A stretch of 38,910 bases of DNA from Bacteroidota bacterium (GCA_026391855.1 JAPLDE010000062.1:33644-72553), one strand, 5' to 3'. Positions 6,588 through 15,401 are shown, counted from the stretch's first letter. Made by a program: numbers and translations. The notes: generated by a model from the letters alone, not told the origin.

Positions 6588-9050
6588 TTAAGGAATATAG
6601 GATCCGTTACAATCACCTATTCCGATACACTTAACATTTTGAATAAAACCGGCATTTCCGCTGAGGGTGACCTGGGGATTCTCAAAGTACCAGTCACCGG
6701 CAGGGAAGGATTGCAACTGGCCGGTAAACCGCCTGCTGATCATCAGGGCATCAATGGAATTGATCATATTATTGTTGTCAACATCTCCGGCCTTGAGCTT
6801 TAACCCGGTTAACAGGGAGAGATGGACAAAATGTTTCAGGGCCAGAAGGGCATCGGTGGAATTGATACTGCCGGGCAACAGGGTGGTTGTCACATGTAAA
6901 GTGTATGAACCGTCGGGAATAAGTTCAAAAAGGTAGATCCCGTCCTGATCAGTCTGGGTTGTTGCAACAACACCGTTGTTTCCGGCTACCAGTTCAACCG
7001 TTGTATTTGACATCCCGCTATTGGCATTGTTATCATAGCTGATCACCCCGCTGAGGGTGTTTAGCGTAGGCCCTTGAATGATATAAGTAACTGTATCAGA
7101 AGTACATCCGTTGGTTGCAAAGAGGCTGACCGAATGACTTCCTGGTAGAAAGATATGGTAGGGATTTTCCAGGGTGCTGGTCGTCCCGTCTCCAAAATCC
7201 CAAAGATAGCTGGTGGCATGGTTACTGCTATTGAGGAAAAAGACGGTATCGCCATTGGTGTTGTAACCGGCTGAAGCCGTAACGAGGTAAGTATCCGGGT
7301 GCCATACCGTATCGAAAATACCCTGGCTGAGGTTATAATAGGATCCGCTTGGGGTTAGCTGAAGACGCATTGCTTTTATCATGTAAACATAGTTCCCGGA
7401 ATCTACGATGCAGGCATCGGTATAGGATGTTGAAGTTATTATTGTTTGGGTTAACCTGGTAAAGCTGGTTTCAGCCTCTTTCTTGCGGTAAACGTAGTAG
7501 CCAAGGATGGTATCCGTGGAGGCTGTCCATGATAGGATGTTGTCAGTTTCCTGGCTGCTTGCAACCAGTTGAGATACAGGAGCTACAACATCGTTCCTGA
7601 GCGTAGGATCACCCATGAGGGCAATATGTACGAACCTCGCTCCATAGCTGGCAAAATATGTTGAACTGTTATTCTGGGAAATGAGGGCATCGTATCCTAT
7701 ATTTTCTCCCATGCCCATATGATGGAGCATCCAGTGAGGCCTGCCGCTCCAGCAGTTGGTCAGCATGGTCCCCTGCGCCAGGGGAGCCCTGAGGAAGTTG
7801 TTCTGTGAATCCCAGTCGCCAAAATAGCTTCCGAAAAGGATGGTAAAAACACCCTGAAGGTTGGAGACAGCAAAATCCGATGTGCTACCGATACCGCCGG
7901 CACCCTGGTACCATCCTCCGCCACAGCCATACGACCACAGGTAACTGTTGCCATTCATGGTGGTAAAGTAATCATTGGCGCCCACCTGGCTATATCCAAC
8001 CAAAGGACCAAAGTTTTTCCAGCCGCTGGCAGCAAAGGCTTCACTGCCAAAATACCCGAAATTATCATCTACAAGAGCCCGGTGAACCGGTGAAAAGACT
8101 TTATGACGGTAGTTATGGTCTTTATCCAGGTAATTTCTGATCAGCTGGTCCACAGGGGAAGCGAACGCCGGCATGTTGGAGAAATCCACGCGGCCGACCT
8201 GCAGCTCAACATCACTGGGGATGGTGCTCTGGTCGAATTTTCCGTCACCGGGAATGTTCTGGTTCCTTGGATCGCTGGCTGTGCTGTTGTTAACAACTAC
8301 ATCCGTCCAGCTTCCGTTTACGTCACCGTAATATACGTCGGCAGGCCAGGCACCCTGGTGGTCGGGATGGCCATCGGGATTGATATTGCCGCTGTAAGGC
8401 ACCGGAACATGTCCCAGGATGAAGACAGCCCTCGTATTGGCAGGGTCGAGGTTATAATCGGCCACGATAAGAGATTTTACGGCTGTCACAGCGGCTGCCG
8501 GAGCCACATCATGACGGATTACCTTCCAGCCGTCACCCGCCAGGTCCGTCTGCAACCGGGCAATCTCTGAAGAACAGCTGGTAGTGAAAGTATTATCAAC
8601 TAAAAGGATTAAGGTCCCCCTTTGCTCAACAGCAGGCATTTCAATGCCACTGTTGATGTAACCGTAACCGGTATAATTTGAAGCAGTACGGACTACCTTG
8701 TATTCATAGCTGGTGGCTGTATTAACAGAAAGATCCATAAACTGAACGGAAGTACCCGGAAGGGTTGCCATTACTGTTCCCCAGCCGGCGTCAGTCTTCA
8801 GCTTACGGTATATGGTATATTGGGTCGCTCCTGAATTGGAAAGCCATTTCAGGGTGATTTTTTTCGGAAAAGACTGCACTACAGCGCTCAGTTCCACACT
8901 GGCATCCTGGCAGGTTTGGGCCTGGACGGGCCCTGCCGTTAGAAAGAACAACATGCTTAGGCAGTAAATTTTGGATAATACCCTAATATTCAGGAGATAA
9001 TCTAAATTGAATAAAGTTAACATAGTAGTATGATCTTTAAAATGGTCCAA
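6588..9050 (-). CDS. secreted gingipain-fold-like protein with FN3, PKD and dockerin-like modules
   Basis: An 820-residue exported protein. The signal peptide ends near PVQAQ (about residue 45); Met10 is an equally good start. Domains in order: FN3 (about 48-135); a region resembling peptidase C25 (gingipain) (about 145-485), with GHVPVPYSG, WPADVYYGDVNGSW and FASYGARFVHIALMGDPTLR; a second FN3 (about 490-585); PKD (about 600-670, SYLWDFGDG); a Cna-B-like domain (about 680-735); dockerin-like repeats with one full calcium loop (DVDNNNMINSIDAL); and a CIGIGDCNGSYIP tail. Where gingipains have the catalytic GHG and the Cys before NGD, this protein reads SYGCGGG (373-379) and FGSYFGD (406-412), so peptidase activity is doubtful. 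The C-terminal module matches that of the 512-4873 protein. It is a single-gene unit on the minus strand. Confidence 0.75.
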   Translation of the reverse strand: MDHFKDHTTMLTLFNLDYLLNIRVLSKIYCLSMLFFLTAGPVQAQTCQDASVELSAVVQSFPKKITLKWLSNSGATQYTIYRKLKTDAGWGTVMATLPGTSVQFMDLSVNTATSYEYKVVRTASNYTGYGYINSGIEMPAVEQRGTLILLVDNTFTTSCSSEIARLQTDLAGDGWKVIRHDVAPAAAVTAVKSLIVADYNLDPANTRAVFILGHVPVPYSGNINPDGHPDHQGAWPADVYYGDVNGSWTDVVVNNSTASDPRNQNIPGDGKFDQSTIPSDVELQVGRVDFSNMPAFASPVDQLIRNYLDKDHNYRHKVFSPVHRALVDDNFGYFGSEAFAASGWKNFGPLVGYSQVGANDYFTTMNGNSYLWSYGCGGGWYQGAGGIGSTSDFAVSNLQGVFTILFGSYFGDWDSQNNFLRAPLAQGTMLTNCWSGRPHWMLHHMGMGENIGYDALISQNNSSTYFASYGARFVHIALMGDPTLRNDVVAPVSQLVASSQETDNILSWTASTDTILGYYVYRKKEAETSFTRLTQTIITSTSYTDACIVDSGNYVYMIKAMRLQLTPSGSYYNLSQGIFDTVWHPDTYLVTASAGYNTNGDTVFFLNSSNHATSYLWDFGDGTTSTLENPYHIFLPGSHSVSLFATNGCTSDTVTYIIQGPTLNTLSGVISYDNNANSGMSNTTVELVAGNNGVVATTQTDQDGIYLFELIPDGSYTLHVTTTLLPGSINSTDALLALKHFVHLSLLTGLKLKAGDVDNNNMINSIDALMISRRFTGQLQSFPAGDWYFENPQVTLSGNAGFIQNVKCIGIGDCNGSYIP

Positions 9051-9184
9051 TTAACAATTCAGCACCGAAAGTTAGTCATTTTACACATGCAGCAGATTTC
9101 TGAAGGGAGACAAAACCAACCTTATCCTGGTAATGTCATCTAACTGCGCATAACTTGAGCTTCAGTCATTTTATAATAAATTCA

Positions 9185-9192
9185 TATCTTTG
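9185..9192 (+). promoter_or_regulatory. -7 box for the MntA-HepT operon
   Basis: TATCTTTG is a full match to the Bacteroidota -7 consensus TAnnTTTG, 26 bases before the mntA start. The -33 region is weak (TTCA at the right distance). Confidence 0.6.
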
Positions 9193-9218
9193 CCCGGGAG
9201 ACAATTAAATCTTTTTCC

Positions 9219-9524
9219 ATGAACAAGATAATATCGGAAAAGTTAGTTGATATGGAAAAGCTTTGTAATGCATACAAAGTCAAGACAATGTATGCTTTTG
9301 GGTCTGTTTGTACGGACAATTTTAAAGAAAGCAGTGATATTGATTTGTTGATATCCTTTGAGGATTTGTCTATTGAACAATATACCGATAACTATTTTGA
9401 ACTACATTATAAACTAGAAGAATTATTTAACAGGAAGATTGATTTATTAACTGATAAATCTCTCTCAAACCCTTATTTTATTAAAGGAATTGAGCAAACC
9501 AAGCAATTAATATATGCAGCTTGA
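9219..9524 (+). CDS. mntA: MntA-type minimal nucleotidyltransferase (antitoxin)
   Basis: A 101-residue protein with the polymerase-beta-type nucleotidyltransferase signature: Gly28-Ser29 followed by Asp40-x-Asp42 in SDIDLLI. It lies directly upstream of a HEPN-domain partner, with an 11-base overlap. In characterised MntA-HepT pairs, the MntA protein transfers AMP groups to a tyrosine of HepT and so blocks its RNase activity. The local DNA is clearly richer in A and T than the flanking genes, which fits recent acquisition. The gene has its own -7 box at 9185. Family assignment is firm; adenylylation here is inferred from the family. Confidence 0.88.
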   Translation: MNKIISEKLVDMEKLCNAYKVKTMYAFGSVCTDNFKESSDIDLLISFEDLSIEQYTDNYFELHYKLEELFNRKIDLLTDKSLSNPYFIKGIEQTKQLIYAA

Positions 9525-9858
9525 CATTCAAAAATATCTTTATGATATTCAGCGCTCAATTGATTCGATCAATGAATATCTTGGCGAAAATCGCAATTTT
9601 AAAGAATATAAGGCAAATAGGTTACTCAGAAGGGGTATTGAAAGGGAATTAGAGATAATAGGAGAGGCAGTAAACAGGATTATTAAATCAGATCCGGGTA
9701 TTAAGCTTGACAATGCCCGTAAAATAGTAGATTTGAGAAACTGGGTTATTCATTCCTATGATAATGTTGATGATGTAATCATTTGGGGTATAATATCCAA
9801 ACAATTACCCATTTTATTAGCCCAGGTGAAAGAATTACTGAAAAATAATAAACCCTAA
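9514..9858 (+). CDS. hepT: HepT-like HEPN-domain RNase toxin (DUF86)
   Basis: A 114-residue all-helical protein. The HEPN catalytic motif is intact: Arg75-x4-His80 in RNWVIHSY, with Tyr82 following, the tyrosine that MntA adenylylates in studied pairs. DUF86/HepT proteins are RNases (some cleave tRNA) and are neutralised by the linked nucleotidyltransferase. The start overlaps the mntA end by 11 bases, which implies translational coupling. Only five bases separate its stop from the DUF3127 gene, so the toxin operon may read into that gene. Low GC content matches mntA. No sign of decay was seen. Confidence 0.88.
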   Translation: MQLDIQKYLYDIQRSIDSINEYLGENRNFKEYKANRLLRRGIERELEIIGEAVNRIIKSDPGIKLDNARKIVDLRNWVIHSYDNVDDVIIWGIISKQLPILLAQVKELLKNNKP

Positions 9859-9863
9859 ACCTA

Positions 9864-10220
9864 ATGGAAATATCCGGTAAAGTATTCAAAATATTACCCT
9901 TACAATCAGGAGAAGGGAAAAATGGCCCCTGGAAGAAGCAGGAGTTCATTCTGGAGACCCAGGCACAGTTTCCGAAAAAAGTATGTTTTTCCCTTTGGGG
10001 TGATAAGGTAGACCAGGCCCGTTTGCAGGAGAATGAGTCGATAACGGTTTCATTTGATCTGGAAAGCCGGGAGTTTAACGGACGCTGGTACACCGATGCG
10101 AAGGCCTGGAAAGTAGTAAAAAGCGGGGAGGAAGCGCTACCGCCCCCGGCCCCCCCCGGAGCCATTGATGAATACCTGATGCCGGATACAAGCGGTGTTC
10201 CGGATGACCTTCCGTTTTAA
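9864..10220 (+). CDS. DUF3127 protein with an SSB-like acidic C-terminal tip
   Basis: A 118-residue protein. Residues 1-90 match the DUF3127 pattern: MEISGKVFKILP, GPWKKQEFILET, FPKKVCFSLWGD, VSFDLESREFNGRWYTDAKAWKV. The predicted fold is an OB-like barrel. A Pro-rich linker (LPPPAPPGA) leads to the extreme C terminus DDLPF, which looks like the acidic tip of bacterial single-stranded DNA-binding proteins (DDDIPF type), the hook that recruits replication and repair enzymes. A role in single-stranded DNA metabolism is therefore plausible but is inference; the family has no established function to my knowledge. GC content is back to the local average, unlike the toxin-antitoxin pair just upstream. 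It converges on elbB with a 27-base gap. Confidence 0.82.
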   Translation: MEISGKVFKILPLQSGEGKNGPWKKQEFILETQAQFPKKVCFSLWGDKVDQARLQENESITVSFDLESREFNGRWYTDAKAWKVVKSGEEALPPPAPPGAIDEYLMPDTSGVPDDLPF

Positions 10221-10247
10221 TCCCTGGTATGGGCCGATGATCTGTAG

Positions 10248-10922
10248 CTACCTGAGAGAGATGAAGCTCCTCGGTTGCTGAATATCCATCATCTCCTTAA
10301 CCAGCAGTTCCGTATCCATGGCAATGTCCAACAGGTTGGCAGCCAGCTGATAACAAGGCGTGGTAAAGATCTTGTAGTTTTTATCCTTCACTACCTGTCC
10401 ATGGGTCGTGTTCACATGATGGCTCCCCATTTGTTCAACCTTGCGGGCGTCACCGGGATCAGCGCCAATAGTGATATCCACGGCTCCCAATACCTTTCCC
10501 AGCAGGACAGGGGCGATGCACATCGCACCTATCGGTTTTCCGGCTTCCAGGGTGTCCTTTATGACCCTGGCCACCAATGGATTCACCTCGCAATCAGGAC
10601 CTTTGAAAGCCCAGTTGCAAAGATTCTTGGCAACGCCAAAACCACCCGGGAAGATGACCCCATCGAAATCCTCTGCATGAAGGGTTTTAAGGTCTTTGAT
10701 GCTTCCCCTGGCAATGCGGGCCGACTCAATAAGAACATTTCGCTTTTCCGGCATCTCCTCTCCGGTAATGTGATTCACAACATGATGCTGCCAGATGTCC
10801 GGGGCAAAGATCTGGTAACGGCCTCCCAGTTTCTGGATGGCTAAAAGAGTGAGTACGGCTTCATGGATCTCTGCTCCGTCGAAAACCCCGCACCCGGCTA
10901 AGATGACTGCAAACTTCTTCAT
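10248..10922 (-). CDS. elbB: ElbB-type DJ-1/PfpI glyoxalase III
   Basis: A 224-residue cytoplasmic protein of the DJ-1/PfpI superfamily. It begins MKKFAVILAGCGVFDGAEIHE and has the nucleophile elbow GAMCIAPVLL with Cys135, plus GVIFPGGFGVAKNL near residues 88-101. These blocks are characteristic of ElbB (also called isoprenoid biosynthesis protein ElbB), a class with glyoxalase activity, and not of general PfpI peptidases. The length matches the family (about 217-225). It is transcribed divergently from the DPP-IV-like gene, with 134 bases between the starts. Confidence 0.93.
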   Translation of the reverse strand: MKKFAVILAGCGVFDGAEIHEAVLTLLAIQKLGGRYQIFAPDIWQHHVVNHITGEEMPEKRNVLIESARIARGSIKDLKTLHAEDFDGVIFPGGFGVAKNLCNWAFKGPDCEVNPLVARVIKDTLEAGKPIGAMCIAPVLLGKVLGAVDITIGADPGDARKVEQMGSHHVNTTHGQVVKDKNYKIFTTPCYQLAANLLDIAMDTELLVKEMMDIQQPRSFISLR

Positions 10923-10976
10923 AGCTTTCTAATTCTGTTTAAAGGTTAAAAATATAAATTATTGGGTTAATTTAAG

Positions 10977-10984
10977 CAACTTTG
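10977..10984 (+). promoter_or_regulatory. possible -7 box for the DPP-IV gene
   Basis: CAACTTTG differs from TAnnTTTG at one conserved position and lies 72 bases before the peptidase start. The -33 region is only partly matched. Confidence 0.3.
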
Positions 10985-11056
10985 CCAAATGAAAATTGAC
11001 TATCCTGAATATGGCTGTTTTTTCACCAGCCGACACATGAGAAAACAAACATTATT

Positions 11057-13204
11057 ATGGTAAAAAGAGGTTTAATTATTCTGTCAGTTGTTTGTCTTTT
11101 CTTTATTACCAGCGTTTATGCCCAGAAAAAGAACCTGGAGATCAATGATCTTACCAACCGCAAGTTATCACCTAAAAGCTTATCGAACCTGCAGTGGATG
11201 GGTCATTCAGACGATTTTACATGGGTAGCCGACGGAGCACTGGTGAAAGTTTCTGCCAGGGCATCCAACCCGGATAAAAGAGACACCCTGATTAAACTTG
11301 ACGAACTGAACCAGCAAATGGTCAGGATGGGTTATGATAAGCTGAAAGATTTTCCTTCCGTCCGCTGGAAAGACAATTCAAATTTCACATTCATCGTGAA
11401 ATTTAAGCTGTTTCAGTTTGACATGGCTTCAAAAACCCTGAAATTGCTGAACCAATGGGATGAGAAAGCACTAAACACCGATATTCATTATGGCACCGGG
11501 CTGGTAGCCTATACCATTGAAAACAACCTGTTTATCGCCGGTAACAACAAGACCTTGCAAGTTACAAGCGATAGTGGTAAAGGAATTGTCAATGGCTGTG
11601 AGCGGGTCCATCGCAATGAATGGGGCATCGATAAAGGTACTTTCTGGTCGCCAATGGGAAGCTTCCTGGCCTTTTACCGCATGGACGAAACAATGGTAGC
11701 CGACTATCCCCTGGTGAATATTGATACTCCCATTGCGACCGTAGAAAACACCAAGTATCCTATGGCAGGGGAGACAAGCCACCAGGTAACCATAGGCGTG
11801 TATGAGGTTTCTACCCACAAAACTGTCTTTTTAAAGACAGGAGAACCTAAAGACCAGTTCCTGACCAATATCGCCTGGAGCCCGGATGAGAAATACATTT
11901 TCATTGCTGTCCTGAACCGGGCACAGGACCATATGAAAATGAACCAGTATGATGCCGCAACAGGCAATTTTATCAAGACGCTGTTTGAGGAGAAGAACGA
12001 CCGCTATGTTGAACCCCTCACTCCCATGGTGTTTCTGAAGAAAAATCCCCGGCTTTTTTTGTGGGAAAGCCAGCGGGATGGCTATAATCACCTGTATCTG
12101 TATGATATCGACGGCAATTTGATCCGTCAGCTTACCAAAGGAGAATGGGTGGTTACTTCCACCCTGGGGTCCGATGAGGAGGAAAGAAGGGTGTATTTTA
12201 TGGGTACCAGGGAATCTCCGCTGGAAAAACAGTTGTATGAAACAGACCTGAAAACCGGTAACATAACCCGGCTTACTTCCGTTCCGGGAAATCATTATAC
12301 GTATGTAAATTCTACCGGCAATTATTTCATTGATCAATATAGCAGTGTTACGCAACCAACAGAATACCAGGTTTATAATAGCAAGGGCAAAACCCTTTTT
12401 ACACTATTAAAGGGGGATAATCCGCTGAAAGACTATAAATTGGGTGAAACCACCCTGTTTACGCTTAAAGCAGACGACGGCACCCTGTTGTATGCAAGGA
12501 TTATCAAGCCGGTGAATTTCGATTCTGCCAAAAAATATCCTGTTGTTGTTTATGTTTATGGAGGTCCTCATACAAAGTTGGTCACAAATTCCTGGCTGGG
12601 AGGCGCCGGTTTGTATCTGAATTATCTGGCTTCAACGGGTTATGTCGTTTTCACCCTGGATAACAGGGGTTCCTCCAACAGGGGCTTCGCTTTTGAAAGT
12701 ATCATCCACAGGCACCTTGGAGATATAGAGATAAACGACCAGATGACAGGAGTAAAATACCTGAAAAGCCTGCCATATATTGATTCTACCAGAATGGCAG
12801 TTGAAGGCTGGAGTTACGGAGGGTTCATGACCGTGTCGCTGATGCTTAAAAAACCGGGCGTTTTTAAGGTGGGTATATGCGGAGGACCCGTCATCGACTG
12901 GAAATATTATGAGGTGATGTATGGTGAGAGATATATGGATACGCCAAAGGAAAACCCGGAAGGATACTCGAATGCCAGCCTGTTGAATATTGCAAACCAA
13001 TTGAAAGGCAGATTGTTAATCATGCACGGCACCATGGATGAAACAGTAGTATGGCAGAACAGCCTTGCCTTTATAAAAAAATGTGTCGAGGCAGGAGTCA
13101 ATATCGATTATTTCCCTTATCCGGGCCATGGGCACGGAGTGGGAGGGAAGGACCGGCTTCATCTCTACCGTAAACAAATTCAGTATTATAAGGACTTTTT
13201 ATAA
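11057..13204 (+). CDS. dipeptidyl peptidase IV-type S9 serine peptidase
   Basis: A 715-residue exported peptidase. Residues 1-22 are a signal peptide ending in YAQ. The middle part is the DPP-IV beta-propeller (about 90-460), with the segment NEWGIDKGTFWSPMGSFLAFYRMDE that is standard for the family. The C-terminal alpha/beta-hydrolase domain (about 490-715) keeps the whole triad: Ser586 in GWSYGGFM, Asp661 in MDETVVW and His691 in YPGHGHG. Such enzymes remove X-Pro or X-Ala dipeptides from peptide N termini in the periplasm or at the cell surface. The length is typical of Bacteroidota DPP-IV. The C10 peptidase gene starts 11 bases after the stop, so the two are likely one peptide-degradation operon. 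Confidence 0.93.
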   Translation: MVKRGLIILSVVCLFFITSVYAQKKNLEINDLTNRKLSPKSLSNLQWMGHSDDFTWVADGALVKVSARASNPDKRDTLIKLDELNQQMVRMGYDKLKDFPSVRWKDNSNFTFIVKFKLFQFDMASKTLKLLNQWDEKALNTDIHYGTGLVAYTIENNLFIAGNNKTLQVTSDSGKGIVNGCERVHRNEWGIDKGTFWSPMGSFLAFYRMDETMVADYPLVNIDTPIATVENTKYPMAGETSHQVTIGVYEVSTHKTVFLKTGEPKDQFLTNIAWSPDEKYIFIAVLNRAQDHMKMNQYDAATGNFIKTLFEEKNDRYVEPLTPMVFLKKNPRLFLWESQRDGYNHLYLYDIDGNLIRQLTKGEWVVTSTLGSDEEERRVYFMGTRESPLEKQLYETDLKTGNITRLTSVPGNHYTYVNSTGNYFIDQYSSVTQPTEYQVYNSKGKTLFTLLKGDNPLKDYKLGETTLFTLKADDGTLLYARIIKPVNFDSAKKYPVVVYVYGGPHTKLVTNSWLGGAGLYLNYLASTGYVVFTLDNRGSSNRGFAFESIIHRHLGDIEINDQMTGVKYLKSLPYIDSTRMAVEGWSYGGFMTVSLMLKKPGVFKVGICGGPVIDWKYYEVMYGERYMDTPKENPEGYSNASLLNIANQLKGRLLIMHGTMDETVVWQNSLAFIKKCVEAGVNIDYFPYPGHGHGVGGKDRLHLYRKQIQYYKDFL

Positions 13205-13215
13205 CCCTTTAACCC

Positions 13216-15238
13216 ATGAACAATACAAAGAAGTTCGCTTTTTTATGCCTTTTATCAGGACTTTTCATTTTTTCAGCTGTTTTTGGAAAAAATGTACCCA
13301 TCGGACAGGCTCGTTTGGTAGCGAAGAATTTTTTTACTTCCCAAAAGATGGACGCATGGAAAGGCAATGCATTCATTATCAGCAAAGAAGCAGAAATACA
13401 GGAAGCCGGGCTTACGGTATTCTATGTTTTCAACCTTGAGAATGATAAGGGTTTCATTCTGGTATCAGCGGATGACAGGATAACACCGGTTCTGGGTTAT
13501 TCAGGTAAAGGAAACTTTGGAAAAAAGTCTTTCCCTCCACAGTTTGAAGACCTGATGGCCACATATCGCCGACAGATCCTGGCCGCAATGAAATCAGCCG
13601 CACCTGTCCCTGCTGAGATGGTTGATCAATGGAAACGATATCTTAATGAAAATCAGCCGGTTGCGAAAAGCACTCTAAATGTGGGTCCGTTGGTAACCAC
13701 TACCTGGGACCAGGGACAATACTACAACGACAGTTGCCCGGCCGATCCCAATGCCTGGTTAAACGGTCATGTTCCTACCGGTTGTGTGGCTACCTGTATT
13801 GCACAGATCATGAGATATCATTCCTATCCTGCCACAGGTTCCGGATCGCATACATACACTCATCCGGATTACGGACCCTTATCCGCCAATTTCGGGGCCA
13901 CCACTTACAACTGGAGCGCAATGCCTGACATGCTCTGGGATCCCAATCCGGCCATTGCCCAGTTAATGTATCATTGCGGCGTGGGCCTTGAAATGAATTA
14001 CGGGCCTTACGCATCAGGGGCACCTTCCAGTAATGCAGCCCTGGCGCTGATCCATTATTTTAATTATTCCAATACGGCTCAACTGGTTCAGAGAGAGAAT
14101 TATACCGACCCGGATTGGATCAGCTTACTGAAAAACGAACTGGATAACAGCAGGGTGTGCTATTATGCCGGTTATGGCAGTGAAGGACATGCTTTTGTGC
14201 TTGATGGCTATGATGAAAATGATTTTTTCCATTTTAACTGGGGATGGAGTGGGTATTATGACGGATTTTTCGATGTGAACAACCTTAACCCGGGCGGAGG
14301 TGAATTCAATAATTATCAGGAAGCCATCATCGGCATTCAGCCCGGTGTGCAGGCTGCCTGTTCAGGTTTGACAACCCTGACCGCCCCGGATGGGAGTTTT
14401 TCCGATGGAAGCTATGGCGGTAGTTACACCAACAACTCAAGCTGCCAGTGGCTGATACAGCCTGCAAACAGCCCGGCCTTCCTTGAACTCTCCTTCATGA
14501 CCTTTAATACAGAGGACGGAAACGATGTAGTAAACATTTATGACGTTTCTGCAGGAGCTCCTTTACTGGGTTCCTTTTCCGGCAGTTCGTTGCCCCCTGT
14601 GATCACCTCAACCGGCCCCAGCCTGTTTGTCGAATTTCTGACCAATGGAAGTATCACTCAGTCAGGCTGGTCGGCGGTATACGAAACAAAATACTGTTTC
14701 CCGACACAGACACTGACGGCTTCTTTCGGGACTTTCGGCGATGGAAGCGGTTTTTACACATACCGTAACAACACTAACTGTCAATGGCTTATTTCACAGC
14801 CGGCCCAGACAACCATAATCCTGGTCGTTAATTCGTTTGATACGGAATACAGTTTTGATTACCTGGATGTTTTTGACGGGGCTGGCCTGAGCGACCCGCA
14901 GATAGGTCATTTTTCCGGCGACACCCTTCCCCCGGTACTGTTTTCCACAGGGAATAACATGCTCGTCGATAGCCGGGGATTTCTCCATTCCTTCCGTACT
15001 TGTTTACCCGAATCCGGCCGGTAGTGAACTATTCTTCTGTATTAACGGAAATCTCGATGAGAAAGGATCTGTGAAAACAGAAATTCTGGACATTACCGGC
15101 AAATTGGTGCTTTCAGGGGTTGTTCTGTCAATAAAGGGCAGTCATCGTCTCAAACTGCAGGGCTTAACCCCTGGTTATTACCTCTTTAGGGTTACATCAG
15201 GGAATATGGTAAAAACAGTTTCTTTCGTCAAATATTAG
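13216..15238 (+). pseudogene. C10 (streptopain-like) peptidase with CUB domains; T9SS domain out of frame
   Basis: The uninterrupted frame (13216-15024, 602 residues) encodes a signal peptide, a Spi-like propeptide (about 25-150), the C10 cysteine peptidase domain with Cys190 in PTGCVATCIAQIM and His325 in GHAFVLDGY, and CUB domains at about 382-490 and 494-580. The second CUB then degenerates (VDSRGFLHSFRT) and stops at 15024. In the +1 frame, from about 14966, the text reads AGDFSI and then LVYPNPAGSELFF, continuing to a proper end SFVKY at 15238, a complete T9SS type A sorting domain. So a small indel around 14955-14975 has separated the export signal from the enzyme. As read, the product keeps its active site but lacks the sorting domain. 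A sequencing or assembly error is the main alternative. Confidence 0.8.
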
Positions 15239-15319
15239 AAGAACTCGGAATGCAGTGATGCCTACTGCGTACCAAATCCTGTTTTCCCTCTATGAAGACA
15301 GCGAAATAATCCGTCAACG

Positions 15320-15342
15320 GGTTTAAACCAAGGGTTAACCCT
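15320..15342. repeat. two adjacent perfect palindromes
   Basis: GGTTTAAACC (15320-15329) and AGGGTTAACCCT (15331-15342) are separated by one base. They lie about 60 bases upstream of the -7 box at 15402, a position where an activator or repressor could bind. No regulator can be named. Confidence 0.35.
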
Positions 15343-15401
15343 ATGGTAGACAAGGCTTATCAGCCGGTCGATTACATTTTTTTTCGGGGGTATCCTCACT
15401 T

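Noticed and set aside
8103..8570. 155-residue plus-strand reading frame
   Set aside because: It lies wholly inside the secreted gingipain-like gene on the other strand, whose domains are clear, and its own sequence matches nothing recognisable.
9185..10220. New three-gene defence system (nucleotidyltransferase, HEPN protein, DUF3127)
   Set aside because: The first two genes are a standard MntA-HepT pair, and the composition change shows that the third gene belongs to the resident chromosome.
11831..12355. 174-residue minus-strand reading frame
   Set aside because: It is antisense to the DPP-IV propeller region and has no start signal or family features.
13216..15024. Intact C10 peptidase without a sorting domain
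   Set aside because: The T9SS domain is complete in the next frame immediately downstream, so the stop at 15024 is better explained by a frameshift.
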